This document shows positions 11,872 to 23,009 of a DNA stretch of 64,000 nucleotides, one piece after another. Under the pieces are notes generated by a model that searched no databases, had not been told where the DNA came from, and worked only from the letters and a program-made list of their open reading frames with translations. The stretch comes from Chlamydomonas sphaeroides. Its lineage: Eukaryota; Chlorophyta; Chlorophyceae; Chlamydomonadales; Chlamydomonadaceae. Location: contig BDDC01000024.1 of assembly GCA_001662425.1 (NCBI GenBank), positions 27,626 to 91,625 on the forward strand. The letters are read 5' to 3'. The position numbers were made by a program, and so were the translations under genes. How positions within the stretch are numbered: position 1 is the stretch's first letter; the number at the start of each line of letters is the position of its first letter.

Positions 11872-13233
11872 TAACCTTGCTGGCTTGTGCAGCGCGGAAG
11901 CACTGCGTCGCTTGGAGAGCGAGGACTGGCGTGTGAGCGGGAGGTCGGGGCTCGAGGGATGGGGTGCGGGGGCAGCCGCGGCTGGCTGCGTGGCATGCTG
12001 AGACGACCAGGGACGACCAGGATGGGCGAAGGGGCTGAGTGGAGCGTTGCAAGGATGGGGGCGCGGCATGAGCTGCTGGCTGCGAAGTGGAGGTCGGGCC
12101 GCGGGTGTGTGTAAGAGGGCGTCGCTGTGTCCGGGCGTGAAGTGGGTTTCGCTTGTGATGGCCCGGCCGTGTGCCGCATGGCGCCGCTGCCCGCAATAAT
12201 CGTGAGGCAGCGTGCTGTGTGTGGAGGCGGCCAATCAAAAGCTAGGCATGTGTATGTAAGCTCCTCTCCACAGCTGGACAGGAGGGCCTTGCCGAGCGGC
12301 GCACCGCCGCGGCCGAACACAAAAGCGAAGGCAGCACGGTATCCTAGAAGCAGAGCGGCTGTCCCTGTACGCATCGCTTGCAGCGGATGGGGCGGGATCG
12401 CATGACCCGTAGGAGGTGACCCCTGCGGCGTCGCAACGGTGCCAGGAAGGGTCTCCGCCACGTTGGTGACCGTGGCGACCGCAACGCTTGGCAGCAGGTA
12501 CTGCAGCAGCGGCCCCCACCCCGGCGGTCACGTGCAAGAATGACCTGCAAGCCCGCCAAGCGTCTGTGCCCGGAATGCAAGCGGCCTGTGCCAAGCGGCC
12601 GTGGGCCCGCGCCTTTCCCCTCGTCGACTCCCCGAGCCCAGCCAGCGTGTGCCAATGTGCGGAGACGAGCGTCACCCATGTCACAAACACGCTGCCGTTT
12701 ATCAGGGGCTGTCGGGGCCTGAGGCCGCAGACAGGCATTGTCACGTATGACACAGAGGGGCAGCGGCGCAGTGCTCATCGTGACACGGGCAGCCTCTGTG
12801 CACGTCTGTGCCTGGTGAATTATGCGCAATTGATGCGCACCGGGTCGCAGCTTGCAGAAATGCGGCGTTTCGTGCAGCCTGCATGGCATGCAGCGCTTGC
12901 TGCGCTGTTTAGTCGCACGTTCCGAGTGGGACATGGAAGTTGTGTGTATGTATAGCTGTGTTGGTCATGCCGTGTGCAACAAGCAGGCGCTTGCATGCAC
13001 CTTGCCATCCGGCCACGAGCGTCGCGAGCCCCCGACAGTCACTTGTGCTTGGCGACCGGTGGCGATCACCTAAACCTTTCTAGTTGCTCGCCCCGGGCAT
13101 AGCGGCGGGGTAGGAAAGCAACAGAGCCGCTCGGCCGCCGCATTTCTCGCGACATTCTCACTTCACTTGCTCCGACTTGGCCAATTGCGCAATTGCAGCT
13201 CTCTAGGTAGCTGCTTCTTGCCAGATCGCTGCA
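11872..13233. other. Intergenic region between the SDR gene and TIC100
   Basis: About 1.36 kb holding the SDR 3' UTR (TGTAA motifs at 12110 and 12255) and the TIC100 promoter and 5' UTR. No gene, RNA or repeat family is recognisable. Open frames here are short and uninformative. Confidence 0.5.
12110..12114 (+). terminator. Candidate polyadenylation signal TGTAA of the SDR gene
   Basis: TGTAA is the usual chlorophyte poly(A) signal. This copy lies about 240 bp past the SDR stop; a second copy is at 12255-12259. Which one is used cannot be told from sequence. Confidence 0.35.
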
Positions 13234-16200
13234 ATGGCGTCCAGCAAGGACAAGGACGCGGCCAAGCCGCAAGACCCGCTGAAGGAGGACCCGACCGTGA
13301 TCGAGGACAAGGCCGAATTCCCCGAGCCCTCGCTATACTTCAAAGTTTACGAATCAGAAGCAGATGAGCCGGACGCGAAGATCCGCGCCGACGTGCACCG
13401 GCTATATGACCGCTGGCAAGAGAAGTATGGCCGCCGCTGGCCCGAGGATGGTCTCAACACTGAGGATATGGTGTGGCTGGCGGAGGAGGCCAAGGGGAAG
13501 AAGCGCCAGCAGAGGTACCGGGGCGTGCCCAACGAGGAGTCGGAGTATGATGGCCAGCACATCGTCCGCTCCGGCGACGAGGACGTGCCCGAGGCCCCGG
13601 GCAGCGCCGCGGCGGCTGCTGGTGGCAAGGCCGCTGCTGGTGGCAAGGCCGCTGCTGGTGGCAAGGCCGCCGGGGGCGGCAAGGCCGCCGGCAAGGCCGT
13701 TGCCGCTGGTGCCGCCGCCGGCAGGCCCAGGCCGATGACCAACTATGAGAAGACCGTCGCAGGCGGCAAGTGGGTCACCGACGAGTTCGAGTCGGCCGAT
13801 TACGAGGCCGGCAACCTCGAGAAGATGTGGAACATGTACCTGTGGGATGCCGACGGCAAGCCGACCATGATGCCGGACGGCCCGGCCAACGCCCAGGAGG
13901 GCGAGGAGAGCGAGGACTGGGACGACTTCTACACCGCCTACCGCCCGCGCGGCGTCGACACCGAGGAGGCGCGCGACGCGGTGTGGGCGACGGACGAGTT
14001 CGAGTCCGACGAGGACAACACGGAGAGCGAGTGGGCGCCCGAGTACGTGGGCGCGGGCCTGGGCCTGGTGGCCGAGGACCCGCTCAACCCGCAGTACTCT
14101 CTGCGCCACTCCAACCACCCGCTGGCGCCCTTCCCCGGCGAGGCGCTCAAGTGGGCGTCGTACGTGTACCCCGACTTCACCACGTGAGTGCGGAGCGGGT
14201 TACGGCGCAGGGGGTGCGGCGGAGAGAGGGCGTGCGGGGGCACGGGGGACGTAGACGCCGCGGCGCGGCCAAAGCGCTATGAATGTTGCTGGCACGGGCG
14301 CTTTGGCCTGGCATGCCGGGCTCAGAGCGCCAGGCAATGGTGGGACGGGGCGAGTGGCAGCGGCGGGGTGCAGCCCTGCTGACGCAGCTGGCGGTCGGGC
14401 AGCCGCGGGAGCCCGGCGGCAGGCGCAGCAGCACCGGAGCCGCGGCTGTGCCGGACAGCTGCGGACGCTGCTCGCGGCCCCTTGAGCAAGCCAGCCAGCG
14501 GCGGACGGCTTCCCTTGCGCTCCCCGGCGAGCTGCCGGCTGCTCAGCGCCCTGGGCCGTCGCACCAGCGCACTGGCGCAGCTGCCGGCCGGCGGCGTAGT
14601 GGAGGCAGTCCGCGAGGCGGCAGCAGAGGCGGCGGTGCCCGACTGTGGCTGTGTTCCTGGCGCCGGAACTGCGCAGCGGTTCTGGGCGGGGCAGCAGTTC
14701 CCTTGCCCCGCTCGCGGCGGCCGGCGGCCGCCGCGGCCGTGTGGGCATGGACCCGGGCCGCAAGGTGGCGCCCAGCGCAGGCGCCGGCCGGCTGCTGCTG
14801 GGTCGCTGCTGCCGGGCCTGGCCGCCCTGCTCGCTCGGTGCCCGACCAGGACCGGAGTCCCTTCCAGCCAGAAGAGGCGCGAGGTCGCGGAGCGCGGCGC
14901 GGCGCGGCGCAGGCGGAGGGCAAGCTGGCGCGGCGGCGGTCGCAGCCCCGGTGCAGCCGCTGGCGGGCAGGGGCGGCGGCGGCCGGGGCCCCGCGGCGCG
15001 GCGCCGCGGTGCACGGCGCGCGGGAGCAGGTCGCAGCGTGGCGCTGCGGCGCTTCAGTGCGAGGAGTGTTAGGGCGGCAGCCCGCAGCTAGCGCCCGCAT
15101 CCTGCTGGCCTGCTTCTGGCCCCGGCGGATGGGGTCGGTGGGCGCGCTTGGCAGGCCGTGCGCGGGCCGCCGGTGGGCCGCCGAAGCGCCCGAGCTGCCG
15201 CCGGCTGCCAGCAGCAGCACCGCCAGCAGCCGGAGCCGGGCCCGGGGGAGCAGCAGCAGCACTGGCAAGGCTGCAATGCAGCAGCCGCAGCCCGGGATGC
15301 AGCCCCTCGACCACGGCCCAGTGCTCAACGCAGCGCGCGCCGCGCCCTCCGGGGGCTCCCGCTTTGGAGGCGGTCTCCCATCAGCTGCCGCACCCGGCGG
15401 GGCCGTCCTTTCCTCCCTTCCGCCCTATCTTCGGCCTCACCTCCCTTCCCCCCGCCCCCTCCCTCCCTCCCTCCCTCCCCCAGCTACGAGGGCCTGTCCA
15501 AGCAGTCCATCCCCCACGGCATGGGCGTCATGACGTTCGGCACCGGCACGGGCGCCGGCTTTGAGATGAACCAGACCCGCTACGGCGACAAGTGAGGCGG
15601 AGAGGGGAGATGGGGGAGGCAGGACGCGTGAGCAACGGGGAACGGACTTCGGCAGTGGCGGCGACACGGACAGGGCGTGGGAACAGGGCGAGCAGCGCCG
15701 CGGCGGGGTTTGGGACGCGCGAGCACGGCGCCATCTGCTGTACCGCCATCATGCTCCATGCGTTGTCCCTGCACGTCCTCCCTTCCCCAGCCTGCTCCCA
15801 ACCGCTGACCCCTGCACACGCCCCCTTTCCGTGTCCTCCCGTTCCCCGCCCCAGGTACGAGGGCGAGTTCCAGGCCGGCTTTGCGCACGGCCTGGGCCAG
15901 TTCATCAGCGAGACCACGGGCGAGCTGTACATCGGCGAGTTCTTCGCGGGCCAGAAGCACGGGTGAGGGCCGGGGCCGATGCGGGAGCCTGGGGTCTTGG
16001 CCACGGCCACACCGAAACGACGCGCCGTGCGCACAGGCGAGGCGAGCTCGGCCCTGACTGCCCCTGCCCCTCCCTCCTCGCCTGCTTCCCTCCTCGCCTG
16101 CCTCCCGCCCTCCCCCAGCTGCGGCATGCAGGTCAACATGAAGCCCTTCTACTACCTGGTGGAGCGCGGCGTGGACCCCATCGAGGCCTACCGCCAGGCG

Positions 16201-16312
16201 GCGGGCGCGGTCATGGAGAGCATCGAGCTCAAGACCTGGTACCGCGGCACCAAGCTGGGGGACGCCAAGGAGGACCAGGTGAGGCCCCGGATGTGTGTGC
16301 GTGCGTGTGTGT

Positions 16313-16354
<42 letters not shown>

Positions 16355-19300
16355 NNNNNNNNNNNNNNNNNNNNNNNNNNNNNNNNNNNNNNNNNNNNNN
16401 NNNNNNNNNNNNNNNNNNNNNNNNNNNNNNNNNNNNNNNNNNNNNNNNNNNNNNNNNNNNNNNNNNNNNNNNNNNNNNNNNNNNNNNNNNNNNNNNNNNN
16501 NNNNNNNNNNNNNNNNNNNNNNNNNNNNNNNNNNNNNNNNNNNNNNNNNNNNNNNNNNNNNNNNNNNNNNNNNNNNNNNNNNNNNNNNNNNNNNNNNNNN
16601 NNNNNNNNNNNNNNNNNNNNNNNNNNNNNNNNNNNNNNNNNNNNNNNNNNNNNNNNNNNNNNNNNNNNNNNNNNNNNNNNNNNNNNNNNNNNNNNNNNNN
16701 NNNNNNNNNNAGGATTAGGAGGCGCGGGGGCCGGGACGGCGACGCCTGCATGCTCTGGCGCCTGTCTCGGCCCCTGTCCAACGCCTCCAACGCCCCTGCC
16801 CGCGGCCCTCTTCCCTGCCTGACCTGCCCCTCCCTGCTCCCTCTCCCTGGCACGCCTACCCTCCTCCCTGCCGTCCCCCTCGCCCCCAGGTGGTGGAGCT
16901 GTCGGTGCTGCGCGACGAGATGGACCCGCCCTTTGACATCGCGCTGCGCAACCGCATGCACGACCAGAAGCTGCGCGCCTGGAGGGACATGACGCCGCAG
17001 GAGAGGTGCGAGGACGGCGGCGAGGGGCAGGGAGGGAGGCAGGGGAGGGCGGCGCTGGTGGCATGGGCCGGGCGGTGGCTGCGGGAGCCCGCGCGTGGGC
17101 CCTGGCGCTGGTGCGCACGTGCATAGTACGCGCTGCATCCTCGCCTGCAGCCGCTTGGCGCACGTACCGAGCTAACCTCCCCATTCTGCCGCCCCCATCC
17201 CCCGTCGTCGCGCTCCCACTTCCCCACCCCCCACCCCCGGCGCCCAGGGCCTTCGACCGCATGCGGGGCCTCATCGAGCGCTCCAACCGCCGCAACCCGG
17301 GCCGCGCCGCGCCCGCCTACTACGAGGACGAGCGGGGCCGCGTGCGGCCGACCCTCAAGGCGGGCTTCGACACGCAGGGCGAGGACACGTGAGGCCGCGG
17401 GACAAGGGAGGCAGGGCAGGGCAGGGGAGGAAGCGCGAGCTGGGAGCGGGGGCACAGCGGGGCACAGCGGGGCACAGCGGGGCACAGCGGGGCACAGCGG
17501 GGCACAGCGGAGCGCAGCTGCATGCTACCTGCTCGGGCGGGGGTTTTGCCCCCTCTCCACAGCGCAAGTGAACCGGGGGTCCTGGCTTGGATGCTGCACG
17601 ACTTGTTCACAACCCCGTTTGGTTCTTCCCCTGCCTCTTTCCCCCTCCGCCCTCCGCGCCCCAGCGTGGACATGCTGATGGGAGTCAACACGGACGGCGA
17701 CCTGGGCCTGGGCTGGGACGGCGTCACGGACAGCGAGGAGAACCCCATGGACCCGCGCATTCGGGAGGCCATGGCGGCGGACGGCATGGAGGACAAGATC
17801 GAGGTGGGGCTGCGAGAGGGAATGGGAGGGGCAGGGAATGAGCGATGGACAAGTGAGGGGGCTGAGGCCATGGCACGACCGTCGAAAGGCCGTGGGCGCG
17901 GGACTGGCCCGGGCCTCTGGCACGGTAGAACGCGCGCGTATGGTGCACGCTTCACTCCTGGCACAAGCCCCTCTCCCCGCGTGCCCGACTGACCCCTGGC
18001 CTTACGGTGCCGGTGCTGCCCATCAACCCTCTGCGCCCTTCCCCGGCAACCAACCGGGCCTCATTCGCGCCCGCGCCTCCCCTCACCAAATCCCTTTGGC
18101 TCCTCCCCCTCCCCCCTCCCCCCTCCCCCAGGACGAGTCCTTCAAGGAGAGCGTGCTGGGCGGCGCCATCATCAACCCCTTCACCGGTGAGCCGGGCGCC
18201 GCCTGCTGTGCCGTACCGGTTTCTGCACAGCCAGCGTCAAACCAGCGCCAGAGCCTTCACGGGCACGGCCCAGGCAGCAACGGGCCGAGGCTGGAAGGCC
18301 AGCATGAGCATCGGCGGCGCAGCAGCCGCTTGCGCGACAAGCCCACCGCCAGCTGGCCGGCCTCGGACCGCACGCCCGGCCGGCCGCTGCTGCCCGCTGC
18401 CATGCGCCTGGGGCCGGCGAGGCCCGCGAGCCCGCCACCGGGAGGTGGCCTTGGGCGCGGCAGGCGCTCCCGTTGCGGCGCGCCCGCGTTGGCCCAACAC
18501 AAGCCGGTGCCAGCCCCGTCCAACCCGTTATGATGCCCCGCGTGCTCACCGCTCGCCAGGCCTGGACATGAAGACGTACCTGGAGGGCAAGGAGGGCCGC
18601 CACAACGAGATGGTTGCGGTGTGGGCCAAGAGCCGCGAGGGCCGCAAGTGGCTGCGCGACACGAGGCGCAAGCACGGCCAGCAGGTGCGTGCATGTGCGT
18701 GTGCGTGCGTGTACCACATATGTCACACTCCAGCGGTGCCTTCTGCCTTCTGTGCGCATGCCCACACATCAACCGGGTGTACCTGTGTCAAGTTACCTGC
18801 CTTCAGGGAAAGGGTAATTACCTTCAGCCAGCCGCCGCTTAGCCCCGCTCGGCTCGCTTCTCTCTTCCCCCTCGCCCTGCCCCCACTGCAACCCCCACAT
18901 CCGGCCCCTCGCCCCCAGAGCGAGTCGCTCTCCTCCTCCGTCCACGAGGAGCTGAGCGAGAACGCGCAGCTCGTACAGATGGCCAAGGGGGTGAGCGGGC
19001 AGGGGCGCTGTTACTGCATCCTTGAATCAGGCCATCATCACAGTACCGGTATGCAGCTGGCATAGCGGCAGCGTACACGACGAGAGTGCCTTGTTCGTGC
19101 GTCCTTGGGGTGTGCTGCTTATGACGCGTGCAGCAGCCTTTGCGTCAAACCTCACCTCGCCCTTGCTCGACCCTGCAGATGGGCGTCAGCGAGTCCAAGA
19201 TCAAGTGGTACAACGAGGTCAACGAGCGGTGAGCAGGGCTGCCGGGCAGTTGATCATGGTAGCGTATGCAGCGCGCAAGGCAAGGACATGGGGCATGGGA

Positions 19301-21453
19301 GTTGCGTGTCTCGCAAGGGCGGCCAACGCGCAATGCGCAGGCGTGGGGGCCAGGGAGGCCTTGTGGACGGACGCTAGGGACCGGACTGTACGCCGGGGCG
19401 GGCGGGCGGGCTGGGCAGGCAGGGGCGGCGGGCCTGCTGCTCGCGTACTGCCCCTCCCCACACCGGGCGGCGGGGGCAGGGGCGCACCACCATCTTGGCT
19501 CCCTTGCCAACAACACATATCTGCAGTAGTACGTCTGCGCGCGTGGCTTCTGAGGGATTGCGCGCCACTCCCGCCAACACCGCCAGGTACCGGCGGCTGA
19601 TGTTCGAGGACAAGGACGAGCTGGCGGCGGCGCGCTTCAAGGACCGGCGGCGGCCCGGCAACCCGCTGGCGCCCGACAACACCGACACGGGCTTCGAGAC
19701 GGACAGCGACATGATGGAGATGTGCGAGCTGCCCGAGATCCTGTGAGCCCAGGCCCGGGGCTGCATCGTTGGGCCCCATCGGGGATCTCGGCTGCGGGGC
19801 GTGCGGCTCCAGGTGTGCTGCTGCCCTCACCTTGGGCCCGCCTCACCCGGCCCCCTGTCCCTTCGTGCTGCACCCCGCTCCCCAGCGGCACGGTGGAGGA
19901 GGCCAAGCAGATCATCGGCCGCGCCCGCATGTGGCGCTGGAAGCCGTACGGCGAGGTCACGCTCCGCTTTGCGCAGGACGCCACCGGCGCGCCCGCGCCC
20001 CTCATGCAGGTGGGTGGGGGGCTTGGCCGCCACCGGCACGGGGCCGCGTTGAGCTGCGCCCCCATGTGGGCGGTACGGCCCACGGCAGCACCGTCCTGTT
20101 GCCGTTGCAATTTTCGCCCCCATCCTTCGCCTCCGCGCCCAACCTGCCTCACCTGGCCCGGTCCCCTGCGCCACTTGACCTACCCATGGCCCCCATGCCC
20201 CCACCGGGACCTGTGTCACTGTCCTCGCAAGGCGCCACCAATGACATGCCTCCCTCCCCGTCCGCGCCCAGGACCCGCTGCACTACCCCTTCGGCACCAA
20301 GTTCATGGCGCCCGGGCCGCTGGGGCTGTGCCACCCGGTGCCCAACGACCCCGCCATCCGGGCCGAGATGGAGCTGGTGGCGCGCAACTTCGCGCACGTG
20401 TACAGGTAGGGGCGGCGTCGTCAAGGGATGCAGGATTGATGTACACAGGAGGTTGGACGACAGGTTTCCAAGGGACACCAATGGGCACCTATGGACTGGG
20501 CTATCATGAGCTGTGCAGTACGTGTGGTGGCGCAGCGTTCCTGGAGGGCGCACGTGAGCCGTGTGCGGTCCACGGCCCTCCCCCATCGCAGGCAGTACAA
20601 CTTCGACTGGGACCCCGAGCCGGGCACCGTGCAGTACAAGATCGACCAGCGCATCCGCCGGGTGGGGCTAGCGGGGCTGGCGTGGAAGGGCCAGGGGAAT
20701 AAGCTGCTGGGGCGGAGCGCTGTCTGGGATCTCGAGCGGCGTGCGGCTGGCACGGCTGCACCCACGCCCAACGCCGGACGCACTCAGCTGCGCGCCGAGG
20801 CCTTCGGCGTCCACTCGTCGCGCTGCTCGGCCCGGTTGTGACCAACTCCGCGCCCCTCCCTGGCCGCCAGGCGATCGAGCTGCGCAACAACTCGCTGGCC
20901 CGCTACATGGAGGCCGCCGACGAGGTGCGCGCCAGCACGTGGCCGCAACCTGCCACCGGCACCTTCTGTCAGTACATGCCACCAGCATCTGCTATCAGTA
21001 CCTGCCACCAGCATCTGCTGTCAGTACCTACCACATGTTTTGGGGAATGCAGATCTGATGCTGACATGACCTGTGGCGCGCCGTCACCCGCAGGTGCTCG
21101 CCGAGCCGCCCGAGGGCGAGGGCGACCAGCAGCTGCTGCTCGCCTCCGCCTCGGCCCTCTACGACGACGCGCCGCAGACCGCCCCGGGCCCCGGCCCCGC
21201 CTCCACCAGCGGCGCCGGCTGCAGCCCCTTTGCCCGGCCGGGCAGCGTGTTCGCGTCGCTGTCGATGGGCGGCATGGGCATGGGCGGCTCGCCGCTGGTG
21301 GCCGCGGCCTCGGGCGCCGCGGCGGCGGGCAGCGTCAGGCTGGGCTACGCGGCCCGCGTGGTGCTGAGCGCCTTCTCGGATGCGGCCAAGGCCGTGCCGA
21401 CGTCGCGGCCGCGGCTGGCGAGGCCGGGCCGGGGGCAGCGCCGCCGGGCATGA
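13234..21453 (+). CDS. TIC100: TIC100, MORN-repeat subunit of the 1-MDa chloroplast inner-envelope translocon
   Basis: Seventeen exons: 13234-14183, 15484-15591, 15855-15962, 16119-16278, 16890-17005, 17248-17388, 17665-17803, 18132-18186, 18560-18684, 18919-18990, 19179-19228, 19587-19742, 19886-20009, 20272-20405, 20592-20661, 20871-20924, 21094-21453; 973 residues, in phase even across the gap in intron 4. Key likeness to plant TIC100 (EMB1211): a WASYVYPDFTTYEG block matching the start of its MORN region, then MORN-type units YEGLSKQ..HGMGVM and YEGEFQAGFAHGLGQF, then LYIGEFFAGQKHGCGMQVN followed by an Ala-rich helix. Known TIC100 acts with TIC20, TIC56 and TIC214 in preprotein import. 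The N-terminal ~310 residues are acidic and include a Gly-Lys-Ala repeat tract (13600-13710); no clear transit peptide is seen. The C-terminal tail (exon 17) is low complexity. Identification rests on motif order and is good rather than absolute. Confidence 0.82.
13600..13710 (+). repeat. In-frame GGCAAGGCCGCTGCTGGT codon repeat in TIC100 exon 1
   Basis: An 18-bp unit encoding roughly GKAAAG is repeated about four times with decay towards the 3' side, giving a flexible Gly/Lys/Ala linker in the N-terminal acidic region. It keeps the frame because the unit is a multiple of 3. Confidence 0.85.
14184..15483 (+). other. Long first intron of TIC100
   Basis: A 1.3-kb GC-rich intron, much longer than its neighbours, running from GTGAGTGCGG to a polypyrimidine tract and CCCCCAG. 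Long stop-free frames on both strands reflect GC content; none resembles a protein family. Confidence 0.7.
16310..16710. other. Poly-G run followed by a 356-bp assembly gap in TIC100 intron 4
   Basis: A GT dinucleotide stretch passes into more than 35 consecutive G (16313-16352) and then N from 16355 to 16710. The run probably stopped the sequencing. Exons 4 and 5 on either side are both phase 0, so no coding sequence need be missing, although a small phase-0 exon in the gap cannot be excluded. Confidence 0.9.
17451..17513 (+). repeat. 10-bp minisatellite (GGGGCACAGC)n in TIC100 intron 6
   Basis: About six perfect copies of GGGGCACAGC in tandem, ending in a degenerate copy. Intronic, non-coding. 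Confidence 0.9.
20966..21040 (+). repeat. 26-bp tandem repeat in TIC100 intron 16
   Basis: The unit TCAGTACCTGCCACCAGCAT plus CTGCTG/A occurs about two and a half times, with single-base differences between copies. Intronic. Confidence 0.8.
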
Positions 21454-23009
21454 GCGCCGTGCGGCGTGCAAGGCGGGCAGGGGGCGGCTTGAGGGAGGAG
21501 ATGTTGGGGCGGGGGCAGGGAAGGGAGGAAGGGAGGGGGATGGCATGGGATGGGGCTCTTGGCGTGTGCTTCAATACGCGGATCGGTGCACTGCCGCGCG
21601 GTGTGTGTCCGTGGGTGCTAGGTAGGTTCGGACGGCGGCGCGGCCCGCACGCGGTGCGGGTGCCTAGCCGGTGTGTTGTGTTTGGTTCGTGGGGCCGGAG
21701 GTGGCTCAACGCCTGTCAGCGCCTGCGTTGCGTGCACACGGGCGGCTCCATGGGGGGAAGGCCCGTGCAACTGCGTCGCACAGCCCATGTGCCGTTGCAG
21801 CGGCACGCAGCTTAGGGCTGCGACGCAGCTTAGGGCTGCTCCCTGGAGCGTGTCCGGTCCACGGCGGCAGCGAGGCCTGCGCCCCAGCGGTGGACGCGTG
21901 AGTTCCCAGGTGGGCTGGGGGAGGGAACTGGGCGGCGCCGCCGGCTCATGCCGGGCCCGCAGGAACGAGACGCTGCGGCTGCATGGAGGCGGCGCCGAGG
22001 GTGGGCCTGGGGCTGCCGTGAGGCCTCCTGGCGGGTGGTGCGGAGGTCTTGGTGGCTCGGCGCGGTGGCAGCGAACCGGCTGGGTGGTGGCGCTGAGCCG
22101 GAGCGGGGCGCAGGCTCTTGTGCGATGTGAGGCCGGGCGGGCGCCGCGGGCCCAAGGGTGGCGGACCAGGCCTCGGATGTAAGGTGTTCAATTGCCGCGC
22201 ACGCGTGCCGCTCTCGCTGGCCCGAATGCGCGTGACAGCACCGGCCACACAGAGGGCAGGAGGCCTCCTGGCGGGCGTCAGCTGGGCCCTGCTGGGCTCA
22301 GGGGCCAGCCTCCAGGCTCCTCTTGGACGGCGCCAACGGCTCAACGGCGAGCCAGCGGCGCTCCTTGCGTTGACTTTATGGTTCGTGACGGGAGGCGAGG
22401 AGGCACACGAGTCAGCGCGAGCGGCTTTATGTGTTATATTGAATATTCGGCGTAGTTCGCGGTGATGCTGTAGGCGTCACAAGTTGAGGTCTCTGAGCTT
22501 CACGAAATTGTCCAGCGGCAGCATGCTGAAGTTGATCATAGCCGCTGCATCATGCACCAGGGCATACTATTATATCATGTTTGAGCTGTGCATTAGGTTT
22601 GGGGTCTCGAATATAACAGGAAAGCGGATTGGCTCGCGGCGCCTGCTCACCTACCCGGCCAGGAGTTCCCATCAGGCCCGCATCTAGTGCATACTCAGCT
22701 ACGAGCTGCTATACTTCGCACACAAAGAACACGAAACGTCAGGCGACAACAAGCAACGGCTCGCGTACTGGACTTATCACGCGCGTCAAGGCCGCGGAAG
22801 TTCTCCCTCCATCAAACATAGTTTCCTCGTATATAGGCTTGAAACATCGCAACGAGCGAGGCCGGTGCAATCTGTTGTTCACCACCGCGGCATCGACGCC
22901 ACAGACCTGGCTGCTCGCCTGAGCTTGGCTTGATCTCTTGCGGTTTGCAATGAGCCGCTAGAGGTGGCTGCCGTCAGCCGAGGCACTCCTCGGGAAACGG
23001 CGAGCCACC
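21454..23009. other. Intergenic region between TIC100 and the cyclase gene
   Basis: About 1.55 kb. The left part is GC-rich and includes a short direct repeat (ACGCAGCTTAGGGCTGC at about 21808 and 21826) and two copies of AGGCCTCCTGGCGGG (about 22019 and 22258). From about 22430 to 22900 the DNA is clearly more AT-rich, as expected for a promoter and 5' UTR of the cyclase gene. No gene recognised. Confidence 0.5.
22178..22182 (+). terminator. Candidate polyadenylation signal TGTAA of TIC100
   Basis: TGTAA in a GGATGTAAGG context about 725 bp after the TIC100 stop; no earlier copy was obvious in the GC-rich 3' flank. Use is inferred. Confidence 0.35.

Noticed and set aside
15580..17295. A 571-codon minus-strand open frame
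   Set aside because: It passes through the N gap and is antisense to TIC100 exons that keep phase and family likeness on the plus strand.
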